NCBI GenBank assembly: GCA_950097145.1
Contig: CATNCF010000011.1
Location: 1 to 64,000 of the forward strand
DNA: 64,000 nucleotides
DNA from: an uncultured Lachnospiraceae bacterium
GTDB lineage: Bacteria; Bacillota; Clostridia; Lachnospirales; Lachnospiraceae
Direction of reading: 5' to 3'
This document shows positions 38,050 through 46,878 of this stretch, piece by piece. How positions within the stretch are numbered: position 1 is the first letter of the stretch; every line of letters starts with the position of its first letter. The position numbers and the translations under genes were made by a program. The notes beneath the pieces are model-generated. The model saw only the letters and a list, made by a program, of their open reading frames with translations, searched no databases and was not told the origin of the DNA.

Positions 38050-39234
38050 TCATAATGTAAAGCGTATCACAAAGGCTTTGCTGTATTCTTTTGCCTGGTA
38101 CTGATCCAGGGTAAGACTTCCTCCATGCATGGCAATAATCTTATCGGCAATGCTTAACCCCAGACCGCTGCCTCCTCTGCCAGCCCTGGATTCATCTCCC
38201 AGTACAAAAGGTTCAAAAATATATTTTGCAGTACCCTCTGGAATTAACATGCCATCATCACAAATCCGAATCACAAGTTCTTCATCCTCCCGCTCTGCCA
38301 TAATCCATACGCGTGTCCCTTTGGGGTTATGTTTTAATGCATTGTTCAAAAGATTATTGATGACCCGCTGAAACTGTACGCGGTCAACCTCCATTTCACA
38401 TGGTTCTTCTGGAATCTGTGGGATCATTTCCAGTCCCTTTTCTTCGAAATCCATATAAAGCCCTGCTCCGCAGTCTCTCAGCAGTTCCCACAAATCTTCC
38501 TTTTTCTTCTTAAGCCGGAACCCTTCGCTGTCCAGTTTTACATACTCAAACAACAGATTCAGCAGTCCGCTCATCTGCATGGATTTATTGTAAATTGTCT
38601 CCAGATACTCTTGTTTCTTTTCCTGAGAGATTGCTGGTTCTTCATGAGGAAGCAGCGCCCTTGCATATCCAGCCACCGTGGTCATGGGGGTTTTCAAGTC
38701 ATGGGCCACATCAGACAGCAGAAGGTTCCTCCTTTTGTCATATTCTTCTTTTTGCTGCCGTTCCTGTTCTTCCATTTTTTGAATCTGTTTCTCCACCATC
38801 CGGCTGAAGGAAAACGCTGCAATCACATAAGGTATCACCATGAGCAAAAGAATCAATAAAGTCAAAGCCGCCGTCCCCCAGAGATAAATCCTGGTCTGGT
38901 GCGGATTCAAATATTTAATCTGATGCGCAATACGTCCTGTGAGTACGCTGCCCGCCCATTGTTCGCTGACTGTGCGCAGACTGGCGCCTATTACATCCGA
39001 AAACTGGCTGCAGATCCCGCTGACGGCAAGATACAGTCCTCCTCTCACCAATACGCCAATACTCATTCCTTCTTCGAGATCTGCCAAAAAAAACTCAAAA
39101 TGCAGGGTATCAGACAGCCATGGAAATAATACCTTATCAAAAAATCCGTTTATCAGCCATTCACTGACGCTCACAAAAACTAAAATCAACAGAAAGCGTT
39201 TGACTAAAAACCCTTTCCACTCTTTATGCTTCAT
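38050..39234 (-). CDS. sensor histidine kinase
   Basis: 394 aa membrane kinase. Two transmembrane helices flank an extracellular loop of about 90 residues. The H-box is DVAHDLKTPMTTVAGYARAL, and the N, G1 and G2 boxes follow (NNLLNNALKHNPKGT; GGSGLGLSIADKI). It would phosphorylate the regulator encoded 2 nt upstream. The signal is unknown. Confidence 0.93.
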   Translation of the reverse strand: MKHKEWKGFLVKRFLLILVFVSVSEWLINGFFDKVLFPWLSDTLHFEFFLADLEEGMSIGVLVRGGLYLAVSGICSQFSDVIGASLRTVSEQWAGSVLTGRIAHQIKYLNPHQTRIYLWGTAALTLLILLLMVIPYVIAAFSFSRMVEKQIQKMEEQERQQKEEYDKRRNLLLSDVAHDLKTPMTTVAGYARALLPHEEPAISQEKKQEYLETIYNKSMQMSGLLNLLFEYVKLDSEGFRLKKKKEDLWELLRDCGAGLYMDFEEKGLEMIPQIPEEPCEMEVDRVQFQRVINNLLNNALKHNPKGTRVWIMAEREDEELVIRICDDGMLIPEGTAKYIFEPFVLGDESRAGRGGSGLGLSIADKIIAMHGGSLTLDQYQAKEYSKAFVIRFTL

Positions 39235-39236
39235 CT

Positions 39237-39923
39237 CTATTCTTTCTCCATCCGGTAGCCCAGTCCGCGGATCGTTTTGATATAAGCGCCGCTGTCTTCA
39301 GATAATTTCGCCCGCAGCCTGCTGATGCATACCATAATATTATTATCTGCAATAGCATATTCTTCTCCCCAGACATTTTCGTATACCTGCTGTTTGGTAA
39401 ATACTTTGCCGGGATGCTCCATAAACAGCCTCAGAAGCTTATACTCTACAGAAGTCAGAGCAATAGGCTGCTCCCGCTGATATACCACGCACGCTTCTGT
39501 GTCCAGCCTGAGATCCTTTACCTGAAGCTGCTTTAATTCCCTGCTCTTCGCCCCAAGAGAATAGAATCTGCGGATATTCGAATTAATCCGTGCCATAGCT
39601 TCCATGGGATTAAAGGGCTTTGCCAGATAATCGTCCGCCCCAAGATCCAATCCCAGTATTTTATCTGTATCCTGATCTTTTGCTGATAATATCATTACTG
39701 GAATATTACTATTCTCCCGCAGTTTTTTCAAAACCCGGTAACCGTCCAGTTCCGGCATCATAATATCCAGCAGCGTCATGTCAACTTCTTCTTTTTCTAA
39801 AAGAGCCAGCGCCATGCGCCCATCTTCTGCCTCCAGCACCCGGTATCCATCCTTTTCCAGATAAAGGCGGAGCAGCTCCCGAATCTCCGCCTCATCATCT
39901 GCAACCAGAATTGTATATGCCAT
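39237..39923 (-). CDS. OmpR/PhoB-family response regulator
   Basis: 228 aa. Receiver domain with DDEAE, phosphorylatable Asp in TLLDIMMPELDG and KPFNP; winged-helix DNA-binding domain at about 130-228 (LTSVEYKLLRLFMEHPGKVFT). It is co-transcribed with the kinase gene just downstream. The DUF975 gene lies 21 nt before it and is probably part of the same operon. Confidence 0.94.
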   Translation of the reverse strand: MAYTILVADDEAEIRELLRLYLEKDGYRVLEAEDGRMALALLEKEEVDMTLLDIMMPELDGYRVLKKLRENSNIPVMILSAKDQDTDKILGLDLGADDYLAKPFNPMEAMARINSNIRRFYSLGAKSRELKQLQVKDLRLDTEACVVYQREQPIALTSVEYKLLRLFMEHPGKVFTKQQVYENVWGEEYAIADNNIMVCISRLRAKLSEDSGAYIKTIRGLGYRMEKE

Positions 39924-39944
39924 AAAATTCCCTCTTTTCTTGTG

Positions 39945-40850
39945 TTAATACTGAAATTTTTCAAACTGCTCTTCCTGTTTTGTTTCTTTCAACTTCTGAT
40001 AAAGAGCCGCTCTGGTCTGGGCAGCATAAGGATTTACATAGAAAATTCCTAAAATCCCCAAGGTCAGCCCACTTAAAATATACCATCCCAGAAAAGATAA
40101 GTCCAGCACAAAGGCCTTCCAGCGGTTTCCTGACATCATGGTCCGGCTCCTTGCAAATGCTTCTTCCTTATCGATACCAGGATTTTCTTCCAGAATGTAA
40201 GGAATCATCCGGTATTCATAAGCTTTGATGATACCGGGAATCAGTAATAAAAGGCTCCACAAGAACACATACAATCCGCGGAAAAACATAATTTTCACTG
40301 TATTTTTATAATGGTGGTCAAAAGCGTAACATACTTCCCGGAAATTCGCTGTTTCTGATAAATTTTTGCGAAAAAAACGGCAGATTCCAACTTCAAGAGG
40401 ATTTACAATAAATATAGCCAGGGGAAGCACAATCACCAAAACTACCACAAGCACAATGAATAATATCATAACCGTCATAAGAATGAGAAACATCACTGCA
40501 ATGCCTTTCCCAGCATCAAATTCTCCATTTGGCAGGGTACCTGCCCACATTCCCAGTGAGCTGAAAAATTCATCCAGATCGACGTCGTATTCTTCATTCT
40601 CTAAATATTCTTCATTCTCCAGGTAATCCTCATAATCCCCTTCATCCTTATCCTCATAAACAGTATTGTAGTCATAATTAATCTCGTCTTTGGAAGAACC
40701 TCCCTGCATACTGGAATACAATCGGCTGGAACTTCCCGCACCCACGCCGACGCCCAGAACTGACAGCAGCAATGCCGCCAGCACACATTTCCAGTAGTTT
40801 ATCTTAAACGCCTCTTTTGCCTTTTCTTTTAACTCTCTTCTAGTCCACAT
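39945..40850 (-). CDS. DUF975-family membrane protein
   Basis: 301 aa. It begins with the family signature MWTRRELKEKAKEAFKINYWK, then several hydrophobic helices and an acidic, Tyr/Glu-rich loop (EDYLENEEYLENEEYD) that contains an imperfect duplication. The family function is unknown. AAGGAGGAG precedes the ATG, and it precedes the regulator/kinase pair in the same direction. Confidence 0.85.
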   Translation of the reverse strand: MWTRRELKEKAKEAFKINYWKCVLAALLLSVLGVGVGAGSSSRLYSSMQGGSSKDEINYDYNTVYEDKDEGDYEDYLENEEYLENEEYDVDLDEFFSSLGMWAGTLPNGEFDAGKGIAVMFLILMTVMILFIVLVVVLVIVLPLAIFIVNPLEVGICRFFRKNLSETANFREVCYAFDHHYKNTVKIMFFRGLYVFLWSLLLLIPGIIKAYEYRMIPYILEENPGIDKEEAFARSRTMMSGNRWKAFVLDLSFLGWYILSGLTLGILGIFYVNPYAAQTRAALYQKLKETKQEEQFEKFQY

Positions 40851-41025
40851 ATTTATCTCCTCCTTGTCGAAATTTCTTTCTTAAAAGTTAATCTTATTTT
40901 AACGCGCCTTTCTTAACAAGAAACTCTTATTTTCTTACAATAACCTTACAAACTCCTTCTTGCGAATTATGAAAATGGATGGTAATATGAAGAAAGATCA
41001 TTATTTTTATAATAGGAGTACATTT

Positions 41026-42288
41026 ATGAAAGAAGAACTTGAATATTATATCCGGCATTTTGCCAGCCGATTTTACATATTCCTGAAATGGCTGGTTTTT
41101 TCTTTGTTGTCCGGCGTCTTGATTGGCGGTGCAGGCACTGTATTCCACTACTGTATGGCATGGGCAAACCATACGCGCGCTCTTTATCCCTTCCTGATTT
41201 TTCTGCTGCCTTTTGCCGGACTTCTGATTGTGGGAGCCTACCATGTCATGCATGACGAGAAAGACACCGGAACCAATCTGGTGCTTGCCGCCATACATTC
41301 CGGGAAACATATCCCCTTAAAAATGGCTCCCCTAATTTTTATTTCCACTGTAATGACCCACCTCTTCGGCGGTTCTGCCGGACGGGAAGGGGCCGCCCTG
41401 CAGCTTGGAGGCAGCATCGGCAATTCCCTGGGACGGCTGCTGAAATTTGATGAAAAAGACCAGCATATTATGATTATGTGCGGTATGAGCGCCGCATTTT
41501 CCGCATTATTCGGCACCCCCATGGCGGCCTCTATTTTCTCTATGGAAGTGGTAAGCGTGGGAATTATGCACTACGCCGCCTTGGTTCCCTGCGTGGTTGC
41601 CTCCCTGACAGCCAAAGGCATCGCCGCATATTTTCAGGTAATGCCGGAACAATTTCTGCTGTCAGATCTGCCGGAATTTACCTTATCCACGGGAACAGTT
41701 CTTGCTGTCCTGGCCGTTTTATGCGCTGGAATCAGCACCCTTTTCTGTGTGATGCTCCATAACGGGGAAAAATTATATAAAAAATATCTCCCAAATCCCT
41801 ATCACCGGATCTTTGTGGGAGGAAGTATTATCGTGCTCCTTACTCTGCTGGTTCAAAATCAGGATTACAACGGCGCGGGAATGCCTGTCATTGCCCGCTG
41901 TTTTGAAAACGACTATGTGCCTTATGCCTTTCTGATGAAAATGATTTTCACAGCGGCAACCCTTGGCGCAGGATTCAAGGGAGGCGAAATCGTTCCCTCC
42001 TTTGTAATTGGAGGCTCCTTCGGCTGTCTCTTTGGAAATTTCGTGGGTTTTTCCCCCGCCTTATGCACAGCGGCCGGGATGGGGGCAGTATTCTGCGGAG
42101 TCACCAACTGCCCCATCACCTCCCTGCTGATCTGTTTTGAATTGTTTGGCTATGCAGGCATGCCTTATTATCTCCTGTCTGTGGCCTTAAGCTACATGCT
42201 GTCCGGCTATTACGGCCTATACCACAGCCAGAAAATCATATATTCAAAATATAAAACGGAATTTATCAACCGGAAAACACATAAGTGA
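41026..42288 (+). CDS. CLC-family chloride channel or transporter
   Basis: 420 aa, about ten or more membrane helices. The GREGAALQLGGSIGNS motif supplies the gating glutamate typical of CLC antiporters. The GSGIP filter motif is not recognisable and the YNGAGMP and NCPITSLLI segments differ from the canonical type, so ion specificity is open (chloride or fluoride). No fluoride riboswitch is seen upstream. AGGAG precedes the ATG at 41026; the track ORF adds 22 codons. Thirteen nt downstream begins a two-component system, likely the same operon. Confidence 0.85.
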   Translation: MKEELEYYIRHFASRFYIFLKWLVFSLLSGVLIGGAGTVFHYCMAWANHTRALYPFLIFLLPFAGLLIVGAYHVMHDEKDTGTNLVLAAIHSGKHIPLKMAPLIFISTVMTHLFGGSAGREGAALQLGGSIGNSLGRLLKFDEKDQHIMIMCGMSAAFSALFGTPMAASIFSMEVVSVGIMHYAALVPCVVASLTAKGIAAYFQVMPEQFLLSDLPEFTLSTGTVLAVLAVLCAGISTLFCVMLHNGEKLYKKYLPNPYHRIFVGGSIIVLLTLLVQNQDYNGAGMPVIARCFENDYVPYAFLMKMIFTAATLGAGFKGGEIVPSFVIGGSFGCLFGNFVGFSPALCTAAGMGAVFCGVTNCPITSLLICFELFGYAGMPYYLLSVALSYMLSGYYGLYHSQKIIYSKYKTEFINRKTHK

Positions 42289-42301
42289 AAGGCGGAATTG
42301 T

Positions 42302-42976
42302 ATGAGACTGCTGCTTGCAGAAGACGAAAAAGACTTGTCCCGGGCGCTGACTGCTATTTTACAGCGCAGCAACTATTCTGTAGATGCTGTTTACGACGGA
42401 GAAGAAGCGCTGGCATACGTAAACAGCAATAATTATGACGGGCTGATTCTGGACATTATGATGCCAAAACTGGACGGGCTTACTGTACTGAAAACACTTC
42501 GGAACCAGGGAAATCCCATTCCAATTCTCTTATTAACTGCAAAATCAGAAATTGATGACAAGGTAACCGGACTGGACGCGGGAGCCAATGATTACCTAAC
42601 CAAACCCTTTGCCGCCAAAGAACTTCTTGCAAGAATACGGGCCATGACAAGGGAACATACCCAGGCGGTCAGCGCAAGCCTGCATACGGGAAACCTTACC
42701 CTGGATCTGGCCTCATTTACACTTTCCTCCCCCACTGGCAGTTTCCGGCTCACCAACAAAGAATTTCAGATGCTGGAACTTTTGATGCGCAACCCTGGAC
42801 AGCTTATTTCCAGCCAGCGCTTTTTGGAACGGATCTGGGGTTATGACAGCGAGGTAGAAATCAATGTGGTCTGGGTTTACATTTCCTACCTGCGCAAAAA
42901 ATTCACGGCCCTCCATGCAGATGTTCAGCTCAAGGCTGCACGGAATGCCGGATATTTTCTGGAGGAACTGCCATGA
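42302..42976 (+). CDS. OmpR/PhoB-family response regulator
   Basis: 224 aa. Receiver domain with EDE, the phosphorylatable Asp in LILDIMMPKLDG and the KPFAAKELLARI segment; C-terminal winged helix with RLTNKEFQMLELLMRNPGQLIS. It overlaps the kinase gene by 4 nt (ATGA), so translation is coupled. It may control the CLC gene just upstream, but no binding site was identified. Confidence 0.94.
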   Translation: MRLLLAEDEKDLSRALTAILQRSNYSVDAVYDGEEALAYVNSNNYDGLILDIMMPKLDGLTVLKTLRNQGNPIPILLLTAKSEIDDKVTGLDAGANDYLTKPFAAKELLARIRAMTREHTQAVSASLHTGNLTLDLASFTLSSPTGSFRLTNKEFQMLELLMRNPGQLISSQRFLERIWGYDSEVEINVVWVYISYLRKKFTALHADVQLKAARNAGYFLEELP

Positions 42977-44229
42977 TCAAAAAATTACAGAACCGTTTTA
43001 TCTTGATCTCTATGCTCTCTGTATTTCTGGTACTGGCCGTTATTATGGGCGCCATTAATTTTTTGAATTATCAGAGAGTGGTAAGAGATGCCGATCAGCT
43101 TCTCCAATATCTTTCTGCAAACCGGGGCAGTTTTCCACAACCTCCGTCCTCTGGGGATACTAGAGGACAGCATAAAAAGCCTCCGGAACCAAAGCACAAT
43201 CCCTTTTCCATGATGCCGGAACTTCCTTATGAAACCCGCTATTTCTCTGTTACCCTTACAAAAGAAGGAGAAATAGAGTTTGTCAACACCAAAAAAATTG
43301 CTGCCATTGACGCCCAGACTGCGTCTGATTATGCCATTTGCATTTGGTCAGAAAAAAAGACCTCCGGCTTTCTCTCCTGTTACCGCTATTTACAGGAATC
43401 TTCCTCTGGCAAAATCCAGATCACATTTTTAGACTGCAGCAGAAACCTTGATAATTTCCGCTCTTTTTTACTGACCAGCGTTTTGGTATCTCTGCTTGGC
43501 CTGTGTTCCGTACTGGTTCTAGTGGCAATTTTTTCAAAAATTATAATGAGGCCAATTTCTGAAAGTTATCGAAAACAGCGTCAGTTCATCACTGACGCCG
43601 GACATGAAATTAAAACTCCTCTTACAATTATTGATGCCAACAGAGAAATTCTGGAGATGGAATACGGCGAAAATGAGTGGAGCCAGGGAATTCAAAAGCA
43701 GACTGCAAGACTGGCGAACCTGACAAATCAGCTTATCTGCCTGTCCCGGATGGAAGAACCAGATAATTATCTGCAAAAAATTGATTTCTGTATCTCAGAT
43801 CTGGTGGAAGAAACAGTGCACTCCTTCCAGGCGCCTGCAAATGCCCAGCAGAAAGTATTATTAAGCCATATTACGCCCCTGCTGTCTTATTGCGGCGATG
43901 AAGCTTCCATCCGGCAGCTCCTCTCCATCCTCTTGGACAATGCAATAAAATATTCCCCGCCCCAGGGTATGATTAAAACCACCCTGGAAAAACGGGGAAA
44001 AAATATTTATTTTACAATACGCAACACAGCAGAACCCATTGCAGCAGAGAATCTCTCCCGCCTGTTTGACCGGTTCTACCGGACTGACAAATCCCGGAAT
44101 TCTGAGACGGGGGGATATGGTATCGGGCTGTCCATTGCCCGGGCTATTACCGACGCTCATAAAGGAAAAATTTCTGTGGAAAATAAGGATGGGACTTCAC
44201 TTCTGATAACTGTATCTTTGCCGCTTTAA
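42973..44229 (+). CDS. sensor histidine kinase
   Basis: 418 aa. Two transmembrane helices flank an extracellular region with a Pro/His/Lys-rich stretch (PSSGDTRGQHKKPPEPKHNP), followed by the H-box (FITDAGHEIKTPLTIIDANREIL) and a complete ATPase domain (LDNAIKYSPPQG; GGYGIGLSIARAI). It pairs with the regulator upstream. The 3' end overlaps the convergent sigma-like gene by 83 nt. Confidence 0.93.
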   Translation: MIKKLQNRFILISMLSVFLVLAVIMGAINFLNYQRVVRDADQLLQYLSANRGSFPQPPSSGDTRGQHKKPPEPKHNPFSMMPELPYETRYFSVTLTKEGEIEFVNTKKIAAIDAQTASDYAICIWSEKKTSGFLSCYRYLQESSSGKIQITFLDCSRNLDNFRSFLLTSVLVSLLGLCSVLVLVAIFSKIIMRPISESYRKQRQFITDAGHEIKTPLTIIDANREILEMEYGENEWSQGIQKQTARLANLTNQLICLSRMEEPDNYLQKIDFCISDLVEETVHSFQAPANAQQKVLLSHITPLLSYCGDEASIRQLLSILLDNAIKYSPPQGMIKTTLEKRGKNIYFTIRNTAEPIAAENLSRLFDRFYRTDKSRNSETGGYGIGLSIARAITDAHKGKISVENKDGTSLLITVSLPL

Positions 44230-44806
44230 AAAAACGCCGCAGTGATAACCAATGCTTTTTTTCTTTTTTTCCAAAATGAATGCTTTGAAGGACTTCCTGC
44301 CGTTCCTGTAAAGACAGGGGTTCTTTTTCATATTCAAAAATATCTGTTTCGACACAGTTCAAAAGCTCATATATATTCCGATACGTTCTTACGGTTCCAG
44401 AATCTCCAGAAAAAACAGCCTCTCCCCTATAAAACCGGACAAACAATTCCTGTTCTTCCGGTCTCAGACAGCTAATCATCATTTCCTCTTCTTCTGCAAT
44501 TTCTTTCTCAATGAGCCAGGCAATGGTGGCTTCTTCCCTGTGGTTCTGTAGAAATTCCAGACAGCAGTACCTGGCCACAGATCCGATCCAGTTCTCAAAT
44601 TCGTTCTCTTCCTGAAAAAATTCTACATAATCCCATATGTCCTTAACGGTACGCTTCAGGCACTCCTGCTGTAAATGAGGCAGGGTAAACAAGTGCTTGC
44701 GGATAATGGAAATCAGACGCTCTCCATGCTCTAGTACCAGATATTCCAGCGCCTTCTCATTGTGAAGTTGTAACTGCACCACCAGATTTTCTTTTCCCAT
44801 TTTCAT
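44147..44806 (-). CDS. sigma-70-like (ECF-type) protein with an unclear region 4
   Basis: 219 aa. Residues about 10-95 resemble sigma region 2 (NEKALEYLVLEHGERLISIIRKH...CLKRTVKDIWDYVEFF...FENWIGSVARYCCLEFLQNHRE). A short segment near 120 (LRPEEQELFVRFYRGEA) looks like the start of region 4, but the usual helix-turn-helix is not recognisable and the C-terminus is basic and unusual. No anti-sigma gene is adjacent. The 3' end runs 83 nt into the convergent histidine kinase gene. Its role as a working sigma factor is uncertain. Confidence 0.6.
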   Translation of the reverse strand: MKMGKENLVVQLQLHNEKALEYLVLEHGERLISIIRKHLFTLPHLQQECLKRTVKDIWDYVEFFQEENEFENWIGSVARYCCLEFLQNHREEATIAWLIEKEIAEEEEMMISCLRPEEQELFVRFYRGEAVFSGDSGTVRTYRNIYELLNCVETDIFEYEKEPLSLQERQEVLQSIHFGKKEKKHWLSLRRFFKAAKIQLSEVKSHPYFPQKFFLYERR

Positions 44807-44957
44807 AACAACACCTGACCTTCCTTCTGCCGTCCTATTTTATATTTTAAGTGTAGCAGAAAATACCTTTCTTTTTCCTTCGAACTTTCTTAATTTTTTC
44901 TTATCTTTTTCTCTATATTATTAGATGCATTTCACCTGTAAAAAGTTGCATTTTATT

Positions 44958-45857
44958 TCACTTTTTTCGAACATACTCTTCCAGTGGCGTTGGGCCCTCC
45001 AACACCTCTCTTCCAATATAAAGAATGTTATCTTCCCGGACCCTGGTGCACCATTTCACTAGAGAAATGGCTCCGCATTCCAATTCCAGGGCTGTAATGC
45101 ATCTTGGATGGACGCAGCTTCCATCATTGAAATAATAACCCTCTCCCGGTTTTGGGAAAAATGCCCTGTGGGTGTGCCCGGCAACCAAAATTGTTTCATG
45201 CTTATTGGCCCAGTCCGCCAGCCTTTTCTCCGTTTTTTCCTTTCTGGTATAATTTTTCGCCGCACTAGTGGGATCGTTGCACCCTGCCAGTTCCAAGGGA
45301 CGCCAGAGATAGCGTACCAGAAATCTGGTCAATTTCCACATAATGTCATTCCAAAAATCTCCCTGGTGTCCGTGTACCAAAAGGAGTTCCACACCGCTGC
45401 AGGTTTCTTGCAGTCGGATGGATTCCTGCACTTTCATATCTGGAAACAAGTTTTTCATCTGTGCTTCTGTCTCACAGTAATAATTTCCGCAATTGGATTT
45501 AAAATACTTTTCACATTCCTTCTTTCTGTCATGGTTTCCAAACAGCATGTAGAAACGTCCCCTTTTGTACATCTCGCCCATCAGCCAGAATTGATTACTG
45601 TGTATCCTCACGATTTCTCCCAGATTCCGGTTTTCCCAGAGTTCATCTCCATCTCCCAGCTCAATATAGGTAAAATTCTTCCGGCTATAATACTGCAGCG
45701 CTGCAAAAAACAGGTTTTGATTGGGCTGGAAATTATCACCCCAGTTCCCCACTCCCCGATGGCAGTCGCTCATCAGCACAATACGGCTTCTCTTATCAAT
45801 GGGAAGGCAAAGAGCCTTTTCATACGCCTGGTCTAACTTTTTTCCGGTACAATTCAT
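44958..45857 (-). CDS. calcineurin-like metallophosphoesterase
   Basis: 299 aa. The dimetal motifs appear in order: DCHRG, GDGDELWE, GNHD, HGHQ and GHTH. This layout (GDGDELW) is close to the UDP-2,3-diacylglucosamine hydrolase/ser-thr phosphatase branch, but a Gram-positive lipid A substrate is not expected, so the substrate is unknown. The ATG at 45857 is chosen over an in-frame TTG. It overlaps the DUF4474 gene by 38 nt, so the two are probably coupled. Confidence 0.85.
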   Translation of the reverse strand: MNCTGKKLDQAYEKALCLPIDKRSRIVLMSDCHRGVGNWGDNFQPNQNLFFAALQYYSRKNFTYIELGDGDELWENRNLGEIVRIHSNQFWLMGEMYKRGRFYMLFGNHDRKKECEKYFKSNCGNYYCETEAQMKNLFPDMKVQESIRLQETCSGVELLLVHGHQGDFWNDIMWKLTRFLVRYLWRPLELAGCNDPTSAAKNYTRKEKTEKRLADWANKHETILVAGHTHRAFFPKPGEGYYFNDGSCVHPRCITALELECGAISLVKWCTRVREDNILYIGREVLEGPTPLEEYVRKK

Positions 45858-46764
45858 GGTTCTTCTTTCCCCAGGCAATTCTGCCTGTCTTTATAATAAT
45901 TCTGAAAATTCTGGGATATGCCTGCATGAGATAGTCTAATTTATCTATGGTTCTGCTAAAGTCTTTGGTCACTCTCTGATAAAGCCTGCAGTTGTGCTGA
46001 TTCTGCCATTGGATCCATCTTCTGAAAATCTTTCCGTATTTCTTTGGCTGTTCTGTCTTAGGCTGATAGAGACGGAAGGACACTCGCTTATACCAGACAT
46101 GCAGATCTTCCTTGCTGTATCCTGCAAGGTAACAGCCCTCAAGGAAGGATTCCATCATTTCCAAATCTGGAAAATTCAGGGACACTTCCAGCATCAGTTC
46201 TCCTGGCCAGGAAAACTCTCCCAAAGAAAATCCTGTCAGCCACCAATGCCGTTTGTCCCGCTGGAACAAACGCTTTCCATTTTTACAAAGTACCATTCCT
46301 ATGGGAATCTCTTCTTCCTCAGGGACACACTGATAAAAAATTTTGCGGGGATCTTCTTCCCTTCCGGGTTTCTTCTCTACATAAATTCCAACTTCTGCCC
46401 CAGTGGTAATGCCATATTGGCCTTTCCAGAATTCAATCATCCAGCGCCTGCCTCCATATTCAAAATAAATGGGCTCGCTTTGAATGATCATGTTCATAGC
46501 CGGGGCCATTTCATCATATAATTTCCCATATCCAAACGTTCTCTGCCACGCATGTTCCAGTGAATAGAAGATATCTTTTCTGAAATGATAGGCAAAGCCA
46601 AAAGGTTCCAGGGCCTGATTAATATCCCGGATTTTTTCCTGGTCACTGCGCTGCCTGACCCGGCATTTTGCACGCTTATGACAGTGATATCTATGACAGA
46701 AAAAGATGATAAGAAACAGCAGGATTGCCGCTGCAATTCCAAAAACAATCCAATTAATATGCAA
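45820..46764 (-). CDS. DUF4474-domain membrane protein
   Basis: 314 aa. One N-terminal transmembrane helix (WIVFGIAAAILLFLIIFFC) followed by a cytoplasmic domain with the DUF4474 pattern (INQALEPFGFAYHFRKDIFYS; EPIYFEYGGRRWMIEFWKGQYG). Function is unknown. The start appears to be TTG behind GGAAGGAG and GGAG; no closer ATG exists. It is followed by the overlapping phosphoesterase gene. A 44 bp inverted repeat lies just upstream. Confidence 0.75.
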   Translation of the reverse strand: MHINWIVFGIAAAILLFLIIFFCHRYHCHKRAKCRVRQRSDQEKIRDINQALEPFGFAYHFRKDIFYSLEHAWQRTFGYGKLYDEMAPAMNMIIQSEPIYFEYGGRRWMIEFWKGQYGITTGAEVGIYVEKKPGREEDPRKIFYQCVPEEEEIPIGMVLCKNGKRLFQRDKRHWWLTGFSLGEFSWPGELMLEVSLNFPDLEMMESFLEGCYLAGYSKEDLHVWYKRVSFRLYQPKTEQPKKYGKIFRRWIQWQNQHNCRLYQRVTKDFSRTIDKLDYLMQAYPRIFRIIIKTGRIAWGKKNHELYRKKVRPGV

Positions 46765-46787
46765 AATTCTCCAACTCCTTCCTTTTT

Positions 46788-46831
46788 TATTAATAACAGA
46801 ATTAAGGCAAATCTTAATCCTGTTATTAATA
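46788..46831. repeat. AT-rich inverted repeat between metH and the DUF4474 gene
   Basis: TATTAATAACAG-a-ATTAAG-gcaaat-CTTAAT-c-CTGTTATTAATA: an almost perfect 19 bp stem. It may end the metH transcript or be an operator for the DUF4474 gene, which starts about 24 nt further on. No T-run follows on the minus strand. Confidence 0.6.
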
Positions 46832-46878
46832 TATTCAGAAAGAATTGGAGAGTTCTGACAAACTTAATATCCGTGTAC

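Noticed and set aside
40861-41025. Possible fluoride riboswitch before the CLC gene
   Set aside because: The expected conserved GGCGAUGG-type core and pseudoknot partner were not found in this gap.
45108-45836. 242-aa plus-strand ORF opposite the phosphoesterase gene
   Set aside because: The opposite strand carries an intact set of metal-site motifs; this frame has none and lacks a ribosome site.
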